This document shows positions 1-6,284 of a stretch of DNA of 15,245 nt, in pieces. Within the stretch, counting starts at the first letter, position 1, and the number at the start of each line of letters is the position of its first letter. The translations under genes were made by a program, and so were the position numbers. The stretch spans positions 1 through 15,245 of the forward strand of contig CAYRTD010000105.1 of the NCBI GenBank assembly GCA_964426915.1. The letters are read 5' to 3'. Under the pieces are notes generated by a model. It did not search any database. It had not been told where the DNA came from and was given only the letters and a program-made list of their open reading frames with translations. This DNA is from CAYRTD01 sp964426915. Lineage in GTDB: Bacteria > Bacteroidota > Bacteroidia > Bacteroidales > GCA-2748055.

Positions 1-7
1 CGAAGGG

Positions 8-33
8 TTACTTTTTCATCAAGGAAAAAGTAA
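8..33. repeat. Perfect 10-bp hairpin, repeat-like
   Basis: TTACTTTTTC (8–17) pairs exactly with GAAAAAGTAA (24–33) around a 6-nt loop. It lies 113 nt beyond the crtYcd stop, so it could be part of the 3' end of that minus-strand transcript. It lacks a GC-rich stem and a clean U tract. From memory, similar palindromes recur between genes in Bacteroidota genomes, so it may be a dispersed repeat; that is not testable here. Confidence 0.45.
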
Positions 34-58
34 AGGAAAATTATTTAAGTTTTTGTAT

Positions 59-79
59 ATCTTTTTGTTACAAAAAGAT
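59..79. repeat. AT-rich 21-bp palindrome downstream of crtYcd
   Basis: ATCTTTTT (59–66) pairs with AAAAAGAT (72–79) around GTTAC; the symmetry continues to a single central base. It shares the run of T followed by GTTAC/GTAA with the hairpin at 8–33, so the two may belong to one repeat unit. It is a possible weak terminator for the minus-strand carotenoid transcript, but there is no GC clamp. Confidence 0.4.
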
Positions 80-110
80 GTCATTAGTACCGAGAAGCCG
101 CAGCGATAGT

Positions 111-147
111 CCTCCCTCACTCTCACACTCACCCTCACTCTCACTCT
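111..147. repeat. Degenerate CTCACT simple-sequence tract
   Basis: Thirty-seven bases made almost only of CTCACT/CTCACA/CCTCAC units with no G on the plus strand. The crtYcd stop codon (146–148) overlaps its right end. Loss of that stop would open a Ser-Glu-rich C-terminal extension encoded by the tract. Confidence 0.6.
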
Positions 148-835
148 ATGCCCGGGGGGTTCTCCTCTGAAGAAATTCATAAATACTCACATTCATCAGA
201 ATAAGCAACATCCCATAGAAAAAATCTTCGATGGGAATAGTGAATACCCTGAAATCCAGATTCTCATTATTATTATACCATACTATTTCCTCTTCGATAA
301 AACTGCCGGTTAAAATACCGTTCATAAAGAGAAAGGGGATCAGAACGATCAGGTAAGCGAAATAAAACCAGCCCATAAATTTTACCCTGAAAACCAGTTC
401 GAGAAAACTTATAAGTAATGCGAGAAAAAGGAAGGTGATGAAGGTATATATCTTATCATAATTGAGGAAAGCCATAATAAGCAGAAAACCCATTAAAAAG
501 AAAGACAAAGGGCGGGAAATATGTCGGAAGGGATCTTTAGGAAGATAGGCTTTGAAAACATCATAAAGAAATACAGATGAATAAGGCACAGTAATAAAAA
601 ACAGCCACTCTCCGAGAGGCAGGTTAATGATCTCTATTCCTGATAAATGTATAGGATTGAATCCCCATACCCCCATGTGGGTAAATATAATATCCCATAT
701 TATGAAAACAACCAGGCTTATAGCCATAGCCGGAAAAAGATATTTCCATCTCTTATAATAATGCACTTTACGGTCGAAGCTCAATGCAAGAGGAATGCTT
801 ATTGCCAGAAGATTTAATAACAGATAAGTTGCCAT
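146..835 (-). CDS. crtYcd: Fused lycopene beta-cyclase (CrtYc–CrtYd type)
   Basis: An integral membrane protein of 229 residues that should cyclise the psi ends of lycopene to beta rings (gamma-carotene, then beta-carotene). It has two tandem copies of the lycopene cyclase domain that are separate subunits (CrtYc, CrtYd) in actinobacteria. The first copy holds W47-D48 and G55/W57/G58/F59/N60, then P73-L-G-E76; the second holds P201-I-E203-D204 followed by FFYG. The family motif is PxE(E/D). In copy one the first acidic position is Gly, possibly a Bacteroidota variant. About six to seven hydrophobic segments are visible. The fused form is known from Bacteroidota, including Algoriphagus. The ATG lies 5 nt after the crtZ stop, so the two are very likely co-transcribed. 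The C-terminus ends in Arg-Arg-Thr-Pro-Arg-Ala. Confidence 0.9.
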   Translation of the reverse strand: MATYLLLNLLAISIPLALSFDRKVHYYKRWKYLFPAMAISLVVFIIWDIIFTHMGVWGFNPIHLSGIEIINLPLGEWLFFITVPYSSVFLYDVFKAYLPKDPFRHISRPLSFFLMGFLLIMAFLNYDKIYTFITFLFLALLISFLELVFRVKFMGWFYFAYLIVLIPFLFMNGILTGSFIEEEIVWYNNNENLDFRVFTIPIEDFFYGMLLILMNVSIYEFLQRRTPRA

Positions 836-840
836 AAGAT

Positions 841-1299
841 CTAATATTTACCTCTTTCCGCATTTCCTTCAGCCCGGAAATATTTCCACGGAATAAAGAG
901 GATGAAACCATAGTTTTTCCTTCCAATATGATGATCATTATGAGCCCTTACAATAGCCCGGAAATACCAGTTATCGATATTATCCAGAAGAGGCAATCGC
1001 CTGTGTACCAAGACATCGTGAAAAAGAAAATAAGCGAGTCCATAAAGAGCAATTCCAATGCCCAGCCAAAACCCGGCGGAATATTCCGGTAATCCTGTAA
1101 CGATGAGAATTATACTAGGAGCAGCAAAGATCAGGGCAAAGAGATCATTCCATTCGAAAGGATGATGTTCACGGGTATGATGATCCTTATGAAGAATCCA
1201 CCCAAACCCATGCATCACGTACTTATGAGTAAACCAGGCTGTGAATTCCATGAAAAAGAAAGCGCCCAATACCAGTAAAACAGGAATCAGTATATTCAT
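841..1299 (-). CDS. crtZ: Beta-carotene 3-hydroxylase
   Basis: A membrane di-iron hydroxylase of the fatty acid hydroxylase superfamily that adds 3-OH groups to beta rings, turning beta-carotene into zeaxanthin or hydroxylating one ring of a monocyclic carotenoid. All the expected histidine motifs are present: H25-KYVM-H30, H37-KD-H40-H41, H94-DVLV-H99, and H120-ND-H123-H124. The 152-residue length matches bacterial CrtZ, with an N-terminal hydrophobic helix (residues 2–20) and further membrane segments near 53–70 and 75–93. It sits directly upstream of crtYcd (5-nt gap). Its own upstream side is the 280-bp non-coding gap after crtB, so it is either read through from crtI-crtB or has its own promoter there. 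Residue pattern and neighbours agree, so the call is firm. Confidence 0.95.
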   Translation of the reverse strand: MNILIPVLLVLGAFFFMEFTAWFTHKYVMHGFGWILHKDHHTREHHPFEWNDLFALIFAAPSIILIVTGLPEYSAGFWLGIGIALYGLAYFLFHDVLVHRRLPLLDNIDNWYFRAIVRAHNDHHIGRKNYGFILFIPWKYFRAEGNAERGKY

Positions 1300-1361
1300 T
1301 TTTTTAAAGCTTTAATTTTTTTCTATAATAAATGTGTTTGTCCATAATGTCCGGCTTATTC

Positions 1362-1375
1362 ATTTAATATTAAAT
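1362..1375. promoter_or_regulatory. 14-bp perfect palindrome upstream of crtZ
   Basis: ATTTAATATTAAAT is exactly self-complementary and lies 63–76 bp upstream of the crtZ start. That is a fitting position for an operator, but AT-rich palindromes of this size arise by chance in such DNA, and no known regulator motif is recognised. No TAnnTTTG promoter was found near it on the minus strand. Confidence 0.2.
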
Positions 1376-1385
1376 CAGTAGGACT

Positions 1386-1408
1386 ATGATTTTGGTTTTC
1401 AAAATCAT
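1386..1408. other. 9-bp hairpin between crtB and crtZ
   Basis: ATGATTTTG (1386–1394) pairs exactly with CAAAATCAT (1400–1408) around a 5-nt loop. It lies about 170 nt beyond the crtB stop on the transcribed minus strand. It could act as an RNA processing or weak termination point between crtI-crtB and crtZ-crtYcd, but the stem has only two G-C pairs besides its closing base pair. Confidence 0.35.
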
Positions 1409-1426
1409 TTTATCGAACTGCGACTA

Positions 1427-1497
1427 GAGGGTGTCTAAAAAGTAATAATCATTTTAAAAGAACTTACAATCTGAAAGCATTCTTTTTAGACAGCCTC
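1427..1497. mobile_element. 71-bp inverted-repeat element (IS/MITE remnant?)
   Basis: GAGGGTGTCTAAAAAG (1427–1442) and the reverse complement of 1482–1497 agree at 15 of 16 positions, enclosing 39 bp. Ends that begin GAGG(G/C)TGTCT and run into A's resemble terminal inverted repeats of IS elements common in Bacteroidota (IS1182-like ends, from memory). Nothing inside could code for a transposase and no clear target duplication is seen at the flanks. It is either a miniature or collapsed IS, or simply a stem-loop in the crt transcript. It fills most of the space between crtB and crtZ. Confidence 0.5.
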
Positions 1498-1579
1498 GAA
1501 AATAGAGGGATTTTATGGATTTTATTGATTTCATGAGCCCGATTCACCTGGTTCTGTGTTTTGTCCGACAGAAAAATGC

Positions 1580-2419
1580 TTATATCTTATTAAACCTGAA
1601 ACGCATATAAGTGTTCAAAAGAAGAAAATACTTTCTGGGATTAGAGATACGAATACGTTTTTTTCTCACTTCAGATGCAGGTAAAGATTTAATCTTTTGG
1701 AATAACCTGTAATAATAAATATAGGACAAATAAACACCCATCCGTGATCCGGAGGGTAATAATTTAATCCCTTTAAGACCTTCCATAAAATCATTTTGAA
1801 TCTCCCTCTCAATGATGGCCTTATCCCTTTCATTAAAATCCCTAAGATCTACTCCAGGAAAATAGGAACGCCCCAGTTCATCATGATCAGCGGCGATATC
1901 CCGTAAAAAATTTATTTTCTGATAGGCAGCTCCCAGCCGCATACCCATGGGCTTTAATTCCTTGTATTTTTCCTCGTCTCCGTTTACAAATACATTCAGA
2001 CACATTAGTCCGACAACCTCCGCAGATCCGAAAACATATTCATTAAAATCCTCCCTGCTATAATCGTTCATGCTCAGGTCCATTTCCATACTGTGAAGAA
2101 ATGCATCAATTAATTCTCTTTCAATATTATACTTATGTACCACCTCCTGAAATGAATTGAGCAGGGGATTAACACTGATCCTGTCTTCAAGCGCAAGATC
2201 AAGACTTTCCCTGAAGCGTTTGAACAGCTTCTCCTTATTGTATTCATGAAAAGTATCGACTATCTCATCGGCTAGTCTGACAAATCCGTAAATCGCATAA
2301 ATAGGATTTCTCAATTCTTCACTTAAAAACCTTATGCCCATGCTGAAAGAAGTGCTGTAACTCTGCGTCAGGTTTCGGCTGAGATCATAAGAGACTTTAT
2401 CATATAAAATTTTCATCAT
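1580..2419 (-). CDS. crtB: Phytoene synthase
   Basis: A head-to-head prenyl transferase that condenses two geranylgeranyl diphosphates, by way of prephytoene diphosphate, to 15-cis-phytoene, the first committed carotenoid step. Both Mg-diphosphate motifs are present: D51-EIV-D55 in helix context RLADEIVD, and R173-D174-IAA-D178 followed by H-D, then LGRSYFP at 182–188. The N-terminal SRNLTQSYSTSFSMG stretch matches the squalene/phytoene synthase start, and 279 residues is the usual Bacteroidota length. The start lies 3 nt after the crtI stop, with an AGGA partly inside that stop, so translation is probably coupled. A second ATG follows at once (2416), so the true start could be one codon in. 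The substrate would come from a GGPP synthase encoded elsewhere. Confidence 0.95.
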   Translation of the reverse strand: MMKILYDKVSYDLSRNLTQSYSTSFSMGIRFLSEELRNPIYAIYGFVRLADEIVDTFHEYNKEKLFKRFRESLDLALEDRISVNPLLNSFQEVVHKYNIERELIDAFLHSMEMDLSMNDYSREDFNEYVFGSAEVVGLMCLNVFVNGDEEKYKELKPMGMRLGAAYQKINFLRDIAADHDELGRSYFPGVDLRDFNERDKAIIEREIQNDFMEGLKGIKLLPSGSRMGVYLSYIYYYRLFQKIKSLPASEVRKKRIRISNPRKYFLLLNTYMRFRFNKI

Positions 2420-2422
2420 GTC

Positions 2423-3898
2423 CTAAATTTTATGCTTTTCAGCGATCTGCGCGGCTACCACCTGTCCGGAAATTATTGTCGGAGGCACGCCCGGTCCGGG
2501 AACCGTTAGCTGACCTGTATAATACAAATTCGGAACTCTGGATTTCATCTTTGGTTTAAAGTTTGCCGTTTGCCATAGCGTATTGGCAAGTCCGTAGGCA
2601 TTTCCCTTATATGAGTTATAATCATCCATAAAATCGCGGTGTGCATAAGAGCGCTTATAAATGATGTGCTCCCCTATTTTTTGTCCTGTATTTTTTTCCA
2701 GTCTCCTGATAACCAGATCCAGATATTTTTCACGTATTTCTTCAGTATCATTTAAGGCCGGGGCTACGGGAATAAGGATAATCAGATTGTCATGGCCCTC
2801 GGGAGCAACTGAGGGATCGGTTACTGTATTATTTGAAACATATATAGCCGGATTGGTGGGCCATTTGGGCCGATCGTAAATTTCTTCAGCATGTTTCAGA
2901 AAATCTGCATCGAAGAAAAGATTATGGTGCTCAAAATTTTCGAGCTTTTTATCCAGTCCGAGATAAAAAAGCAACGAAGAGGGGGCCATCACACGTTTAT
3001 CCCAATACTTCTCATCATACCTTCTGAACTTTTCCGGCAATAGTTTCTGCTCAACATGGTGATAATCGGCAGAGGCCACAATCACATCTGATTCCTTCAT
3101 TTCACCGTTTACTTTCAAGCCTTTTGCATGGCCTGAATCCATAATGATCTCTTCAACATTTGCATCCATATGAAATTCGGCACCCATTTCCTCCGCTACT
3201 TTTATCATACCCTCAATCACACTATACATTCCACCTGTTGGATACCAGGTTCCCAGACTAAGATCGGCATAATTCATCAGCGTATAAAGTGCCGGGGTAT
3301 TCCGGGGAGTTGCTCCCAGGAATATAACAGGAAATTCAAGTATCTGACGAAGCCTGGGATCCCTGAACTCTTTTCTGACATAACTTGAAACTGATTTAAA
3401 AAAATCAAGTTTAAAGATGCCTTTCATAAGATCCCATCTTAATAGTTCAAAATACGAGTTTCCGGGAAGGTGAACCAGTTTATTAATGCCGGTTTCGTAT
3501 TTAAACTCTGCCTTCTTGAGAAATGTTTTTAGTTTTTCTCCTGCTCCGGGCTCAAAAGATTCGAACAAGGTAAGAAGTTTACTCATGCCGGCGGGCACAT
3601 CAACATAATCGTCCTTGCCAAAAAACATTCTGTAACCGGGATCTACTCTTTTAAGCTGATAATAATCCTGAATATTTTTCCCAAACCTGCCGAAAAAATT
3701 TTCAAAAACCTCAGGCATCCAGTACCAGGTTGGACCCATATCGAACCTGAAGCCTTTTTCCGAGAATTTTCTGGCCCGTCCTCCCGGTATGGAATTTTTC
3801 TCATACACATGAACCTCATAACCCATATGGGCAAGATTTGCTGCGGCAGAGATACCGGAGAAACCAGCGCCTATTATATTTATTTTTTTATGACCCAT
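2423..3898 (-). CDS. crtI: Phytoene desaturase (lycopene-forming)
   Basis: An FAD-dependent desaturase/isomerase that converts phytoene to lycopene in four steps. An N-terminal dinucleotide-binding fold is seen at residues 7–42: GAGFSG, then the beta-strand acidic end VYEK, then GGRA. MGPTWYWMP follows near residues 54–62. The C-terminal carotenoid desaturase signature is near 460–485: NLYYTGQ, then PGPGVPPTIISG. Length 491 matches the family. The MGP(S/T)WYWMP segment and direct pairing with crtB favour CrtI over the related CrtD (1-hydroxycarotenoid 3,4-desaturase). It heads the minus-strand operon crtI-crtB-(gap)-crtZ-crtYcd and faces cruF across 102 bp. The Met-Gly-His-Lys-Lys start places the FAD fold right at the N-terminus, as expected, so the start is secure. 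Confidence 0.93.
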   Translation of the reverse strand: MGHKKINIIGAGFSGISAAANLAHMGYEVHVYEKNSIPGGRARKFSEKGFRFDMGPTWYWMPEVFENFFGRFGKNIQDYYQLKRVDPGYRMFFGKDDYVDVPAGMSKLLTLFESFEPGAGEKLKTFLKKAEFKYETGINKLVHLPGNSYFELLRWDLMKGIFKLDFFKSVSSYVRKEFRDPRLRQILEFPVIFLGATPRNTPALYTLMNYADLSLGTWYPTGGMYSVIEGMIKVAEEMGAEFHMDANVEEIIMDSGHAKGLKVNGEMKESDVIVASADYHHVEQKLLPEKFRRYDEKYWDKRVMAPSSLLFYLGLDKKLENFEHHNLFFDADFLKHAEEIYDRPKWPTNPAIYVSNNTVTDPSVAPEGHDNLIILIPVAPALNDTEEIREKYLDLVIRRLEKNTGQKIGEHIIYKRSYAHRDFMDDYNSYKGNAYGLANTLWQTANFKPKMKSRVPNLYYTGQLTVPGPGVPPTIISGQVVAAQIAEKHKI

Positions 3899-3959
3899 TT
3901 TCTGGCAGCTTCTTTATATATTGTCGATTAAAACAATAAAAAAACAATTAAGGATTTTT

Positions 3960-3988
3960 TTTGTTTAATCATTCCCGGGTTATTACTG
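3960..3988 (+). promoter_or_regulatory. Weak candidate promoter for cruF
   Basis: TTTG (3960–3963) and TATTACTG (3981–3988) are separated by 17 nt, the expected −33/−7 spacing, but the −7 box matches only four of six fixed positions of TAnnTTTG. It would leave a very short leader before the GTG at 4001. It overlaps the minus-strand crtI promoter region. Confidence 0.25.
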
Positions 3989-3990
3989 AA

Positions 3991-3998
3991 CAAAATTA
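3991..3998 (-). promoter_or_regulatory. Candidate −7 element for the crtI operon
   Basis: On the minus strand TAATTTTG fits the Bacteroidota −7 consensus TAnnTTTG exactly, about 92 nt upstream of the crtI ATG. No matching TTTG −33 box is seen at the usual distance. It nearly touches the cruF GTG (4001), so transcription of crtI from here would compete with cruF initiation. Confidence 0.35.
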
Positions 3999-4000
3999 TC

Positions 4001-4666
4001 GTGAGAAAAGAAATTTCATTTTTTGGAAATACGGAAAAGCTTGCAACAGCAATACTTTGGATACTTTTTTCCTTTGGATTTATCTTTCATAACATTTCCT
4101 TCACCCGGGGGTATGTCTTGTCAATGACAGATATATTTCTTCTAATAACGAATACACTGGTCTTTATTTTTCTTTGGGAAAAAGCAGGTTCACTTAAACT
4201 TCTTGTCTGGAGTGTTTCCGCATTCCTCATCACCTTTCTTACTGAGTTTGCAGGAGTGGAGACCGGAAAGATTTTCGGAGATTATTATTATGGCTCCACC
4301 ATGAGCCTGCAGGTCGGAAAGGTACCCGTAGTAATTGCCTTTAACTGGATCATTCTTATCCTTGCTACCTATTCTATAAGCCTTAAAACTGTCAAAAACC
4401 GCTGGCTCGCACCTGTATTCAGTTCCCTGCTTATTGTGATATTCGATTTCATTATGGAGCCGGTAGCCATGTATCTGGATTATTGGCAATGGGAGGGAGA
4501 CATTGTGCCGTTCCGGAACTATCTGGCCTGGTTCATCATATCCCTGGTCTTTTCATTTGCATTGTCCGTGTTCAAAATCCGCCCCGATTCAAGGATCCTG
4601 AGAAGGTATTTTTTTATCCAGCTTTTCTTTTTTCTGCTTTTCCGGATTGAAATGCTTGTGAAATAA
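4001..4666 (+). CDS. cruF: Carotenoid 1',2'-hydratase, CruF family (DUF422)
   Basis: An integral membrane protein of 221 residues with about seven hydrophobic segments. CruF adds water across the C1',C2' double bond of a psi end, giving the 1'-hydroxy group of gamma-carotene derivatives such as saproxanthin, flexixanthin and myxol. Family features seen: EFAGVETGKIFGDYYYG (82–98), VPVVIAFNW (108–116), DFIMEPVA with MYLDYWQWEG (149–166), and NYLAWF (173–178). The charged residues inside membrane segments (E82, E87, D149, E153) are likely functional. The chosen start is GTG; no in-frame ATG occurs before residue 42, which lies beyond the first predicted helix. It is divergent from crtI and the only carotenoid gene here on the plus strand. 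Family membership is clear; exact substrate is inferred from the neighbours. Confidence 0.88.
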   Translation: MRKEISFFGNTEKLATAILWILFSFGFIFHNISFTRGYVLSMTDIFLLITNTLVFIFLWEKAGSLKLLVWSVSAFLITFLTEFAGVETGKIFGDYYYGSTMSLQVGKVPVVIAFNWIILILATYSISLKTVKNRWLAPVFSSLLIVIFDFIMEPVAMYLDYWQWEGDIVPFRNYLAWFIISLVFSFALSVFKIRPDSRILRRYFFIQLFFFLLFRIEMLVK

Positions 4667-4800
4667 TGACCGAGGAAACCTATGTAGAAGAGTTTGCATT
4701 ATGATACGATATATTTCTGATAGGCAGAAAACTTTCGGGGAGCGCAAGGGTCAAAAAACATAATCGAAGATATTGGATGCCGGGACTGCTGAAATATAAA

Positions 4801-4831
4801 TGAAAATCTAAAATCAAACTTTAGATTTTCA
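4801..4831. terminator. 12-bp perfect AT-rich hairpin, possible two-way terminator
   Basis: TGAAAATCTAAA (4801–4812) and TTTAGATTTTCA (4820–4831) are exact complements around a 7-nt loop. It lies between cruF, which ends at 4666 reading right, and the minus-strand reading frames ending at 4853 and 4994, a position that suits a convergent terminator. Only two G-C pairs are in the stem and no long U tract follows, so termination is uncertain. Confidence 0.4.
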
Positions 4832-4852
4832 ATGTTTAGAACATTTTCCCCC

Positions 4853-4990
4853 CTATTCAACAATCGTTTTCAGGATATCAGGAAGTTGATTTTTCAAAAG
4901 GGTTGCAAACACCCTTTTTTTGGTCTTTTTCAAATCGCTCACTATACGCTCGTCCATGTTAAGGGTGTTGATGAGGTCGCCAATATAGGT
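4853..4990 (-). pseudogene. Orphan 45-codon C-terminal-like reading frame, unrecognised
   Basis: Directly beyond the TAA-TAG of the ATPase remnant, in the same frame, the minus strand reads 45 codons to a TAG. The composition looks protein-like: charged, amphipathic, containing MDERIV, KKTKKRVF and LLKNQLPDIL. There is no start codon at its head, so it looks like the tail end of a lost gene, either a different gene or a read-on of the same element. I do not recognise the family. The opposite strand is also open across it, but that reading is low-complexity and unconvincing. Confidence 0.35.
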
Positions 4991-4993
4991 CTA

Positions 4994-5428
4994 TTACGAT
5001 TGCCTGGAACTCTCTACAAAGTATTCGATATATTCAGGTAACCTGGTCCCCAGGTAATATGGCATGTTCATGAGGTAATAGGATTTGCCGCCAGGTGTTG
5101 TGGAACGAATTATCTTGAATTCTCCGGCATACATCCTTATGGCATAGGGATGGTTGCACCGGTCAATAAACTGGTGCAATGATCTTAATGTCCCTGTTTT
5201 TCCGGATTTTATCTCTATAGGGATGATTTTTTCCTTGAAAGCATACACCATATCCACTTCTGCAGAAGATTGCTTTTTATCCCTGATCCAGAAATGAGGT
5301 TTTTTCAATCTATTCGTGTTTATGGATATGATTTCCTGGGTAACCAGGTGCAGAATAATCACCTCTTTATAAGCATTGGTTAGGTCGGAAAAAGCCAGCA
5401 TTTCAGCCTGAATACCCAATTCATGAAT
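4994..5428 (-). pseudogene. 5'-truncated AAA ATPase with DUF4143 C-terminal domain
   Basis: The readable frame gives about 141–145 residues that match, from knowledge of the family, the last third of Bacteroidota ATP-binding proteins with an AAA_14 ATPase followed by DUF4143 (usually near 400 residues). Recognisable parts are LGIQAEML, QEIISI, the nuclease-like core SSAEVDMVYAFK-x(2)-IIPIEIKSGKTG (E..D and ExK as in PD-(D/E)XK folds), LRSLHQFID, MYAGE and LMNMPYYL. The Walker A and B ATPase half is absent: an in-frame stop lies at 5429–5431 and the dtd promoter follows at 5470. The only starts left are TTG (5417–5419) or an internal ATG. The remaining frame is undamaged, so the truncation may be recent. 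Complete relatives are often found in accessory regions; their function is poorly known. Confidence 0.75.
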
Positions 5429-5469
5429 TTAGGTTAACTTAACAAATTCAAGATATCTATATAATTTTC

Positions 5470-5477
5470 TATCTTTG
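5470..5477 (+). promoter_or_regulatory. −7 element of the dtd promoter
   Basis: TATCTTTG matches TAnnTTTG exactly and lies 22 nt before the dtd ATG, leaving a leader of roughly 15 nt. A clear −33 TTTG is not seen at the expected distance. No Shine-Dalgarno is present, as is usual in Bacteroidota; the leader is AT-rich instead. Confidence 0.6.
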
Positions 5478-5499
5478 CACATTATTCCTACATAAAATT

Positions 5500-5952
5500 A
5501 TGAGAGCTGTAATTCAAAGAGTTTCAAGCGCTTCCATAAGTACGGAAAGTGGACATAAAGAATCCATAAAAAAGGGCCTGGTTATTCTTTTGGGCATTGA
5601 AAATGAAGATAGTGCAGATGACATCCTATGGCTAAGCAAAAAAATTTGCAATCTTCGTATATTCGACGATTCGGAAGGTATGATGAATTTATCACTAAAA
5701 GACATCAATGCAATGAGCATGGTAGTTTCTCAGTTTACTCTCCATGCAAGCACAAAAAAAGGCAACCGTCCATCCTTTATTAAGGCAGCAAAACCGGAGG
5801 TAGCCGTTCGCTTATATGAAGAATTCCTGCAGGTATTCAGGAGTGAAAGCGGACATATGCCGGCAACCGGGGTATTTGGCGATCACATGGCAATCAGCCT
5901 GGTAAATGACGGACCTGTTACCATAATAATAGATACGAAAAAAAAGGAATAA
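5500..5952 (+). CDS. dtd: D-aminoacyl-tRNA deacylase
   Basis: A cytoplasmic homodimeric enzyme that hydrolyses D-amino acids (and glycine mischarged on tRNA-Ala) from tRNA, guarding translation against wrong chirality. The family start MRAVIQRV is intact. The two active-site motifs are SQFTL (77–81) and NDGPVT (136–141, containing the cross-subunit Gly-Pro pair). GNRPSF (88–93) and TGVFG (123–127) are also as expected. At 150 residues it is standard length. The stop TAA shares its last base with the ATG of the next gene (TAATG), so the MazG-like protein is probably translated by coupling. The run dtd–MazG-like–deoC is, as far as I recall, a common gene order in Bacteroidota. Confidence 0.97.
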   Translation: MRAVIQRVSSASISTESGHKESIKKGLVILLGIENEDSADDILWLSKKICNLRIFDDSEGMMNLSLKDINAMSMVVSQFTLHASTKKGNRPSFIKAAKPEVAVRLYEEFLQVFRSESGHMPATGVFGDHMAISLVNDGPVTIIIDTKKKE

Positions 5953-6278
5953 TGACGATTGAGGAAGCCCAGAAAAAAGTAGATGAGTGGATAAATGCCC
6001 ATGGTGTAAGGTATTTTAATGAACTTACCAATATGGCAATCCTTACTGAGGAGGTAGGCGAAGTGGCCCGGATCATATCCAGAAAGTACGGAGAGCAATC
6101 GTTTAAAGAATCTGATAAGGAAAAGGAACTTGCCGATGAAATGGCCGATGTCTTATTTGTCCTCATTTGTCTGGCCAATCAGACAGGAGTAAACCTAACG
6201 GAAGCTATAAAAAAAAATCTCAGCAAAAAAACCCTCAGGGATAACAAAAGGCATAAAGAGAATAGGAAATTAAAATAA
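5952..6278 (+). CDS. MazG-like nucleotide pyrophosphohydrolase
   Basis: A small all-alpha NTP pyrophosphatase of 108 residues that would hydrolyse (d)NTPs to monophosphates and pyrophosphate, probably as a house-cleaning enzyme. The metal-binding motif EExxE…ExxD is complete: E33-E34-x2-E37 and E63-x2-D66. It is a single-domain version, unlike the two-domain MazG. The C-terminus is Lys/Asn-rich and likely disordered (about residues 90–108). It starts within the dtd stop codon and ends 6 nt before deoC, so the three form one operon linking translation quality control with nucleotide handling. The natural substrate cannot be told from sequence. Confidence 0.9.
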   Translation: MTIEEAQKKVDEWINAHGVRYFNELTNMAILTEEVGEVARIISRKYGEQSFKESDKEKELADEMADVLFVLICLANQTGVNLTEAIKKNLSKKTLRDNKRHKENRKLK

Positions 6279-6284
6279 AAAAGC

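Larger units (their letters stand above)
4667..4993. other. Degraded intergenic stretch without an intact gene
   Basis: This 327-bp gap between cruF and the ATPase remnant holds an AT-rich hairpin (4801–4831) and a minus-strand orphan frame (4853–4990), described separately. Between 4667 and 4800 only short open stretches are seen on either strand and none is recognisable. The overall look is of decayed accessory DNA between the carotenoid cluster and the conserved dtd operon. Confidence 0.5.

Noticed and set aside
111..147. CRISPR array or phase-variation promoter from the CTCACT tract
   Set aside because: No repeat-spacer structure exists, and the tract lies at the 3' end of crtYcd, not in a promoter.
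1305..1312. AAAGCTTT palindrome next to the crtZ start as an operator
   Set aside because: Eight bases in very AT-rich DNA; expected by chance.
2661..3388. Open plus-strand frames opposite crtI (2661–2879 and 3170–3388)
   Set aside because: They lie wholly antisense to a well-matched desaturase, are short, have no recognisable domain and read as codon mirrors of crtI.
2423..3898. Desaturase as CrtD rather than CrtI
   Set aside because: The MGPTWYWMP segment and close linkage to crtB fit phytoene desaturase; CrtD assignment would leave the pathway here without any phytoene desaturase.
4667..4800. Fragment of an IS or coding gene just after cruF
   Set aside because: Short open stretches can be read on both strands but none gives a recognisable motif or extends past about 22 codons.
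4832..5041. Possible small plus-strand gene
   Set aside because: Its translation looks like random low-complexity sequence, and it overlaps minus-strand frames that look protein-like, including the end of the ATPase remnant.
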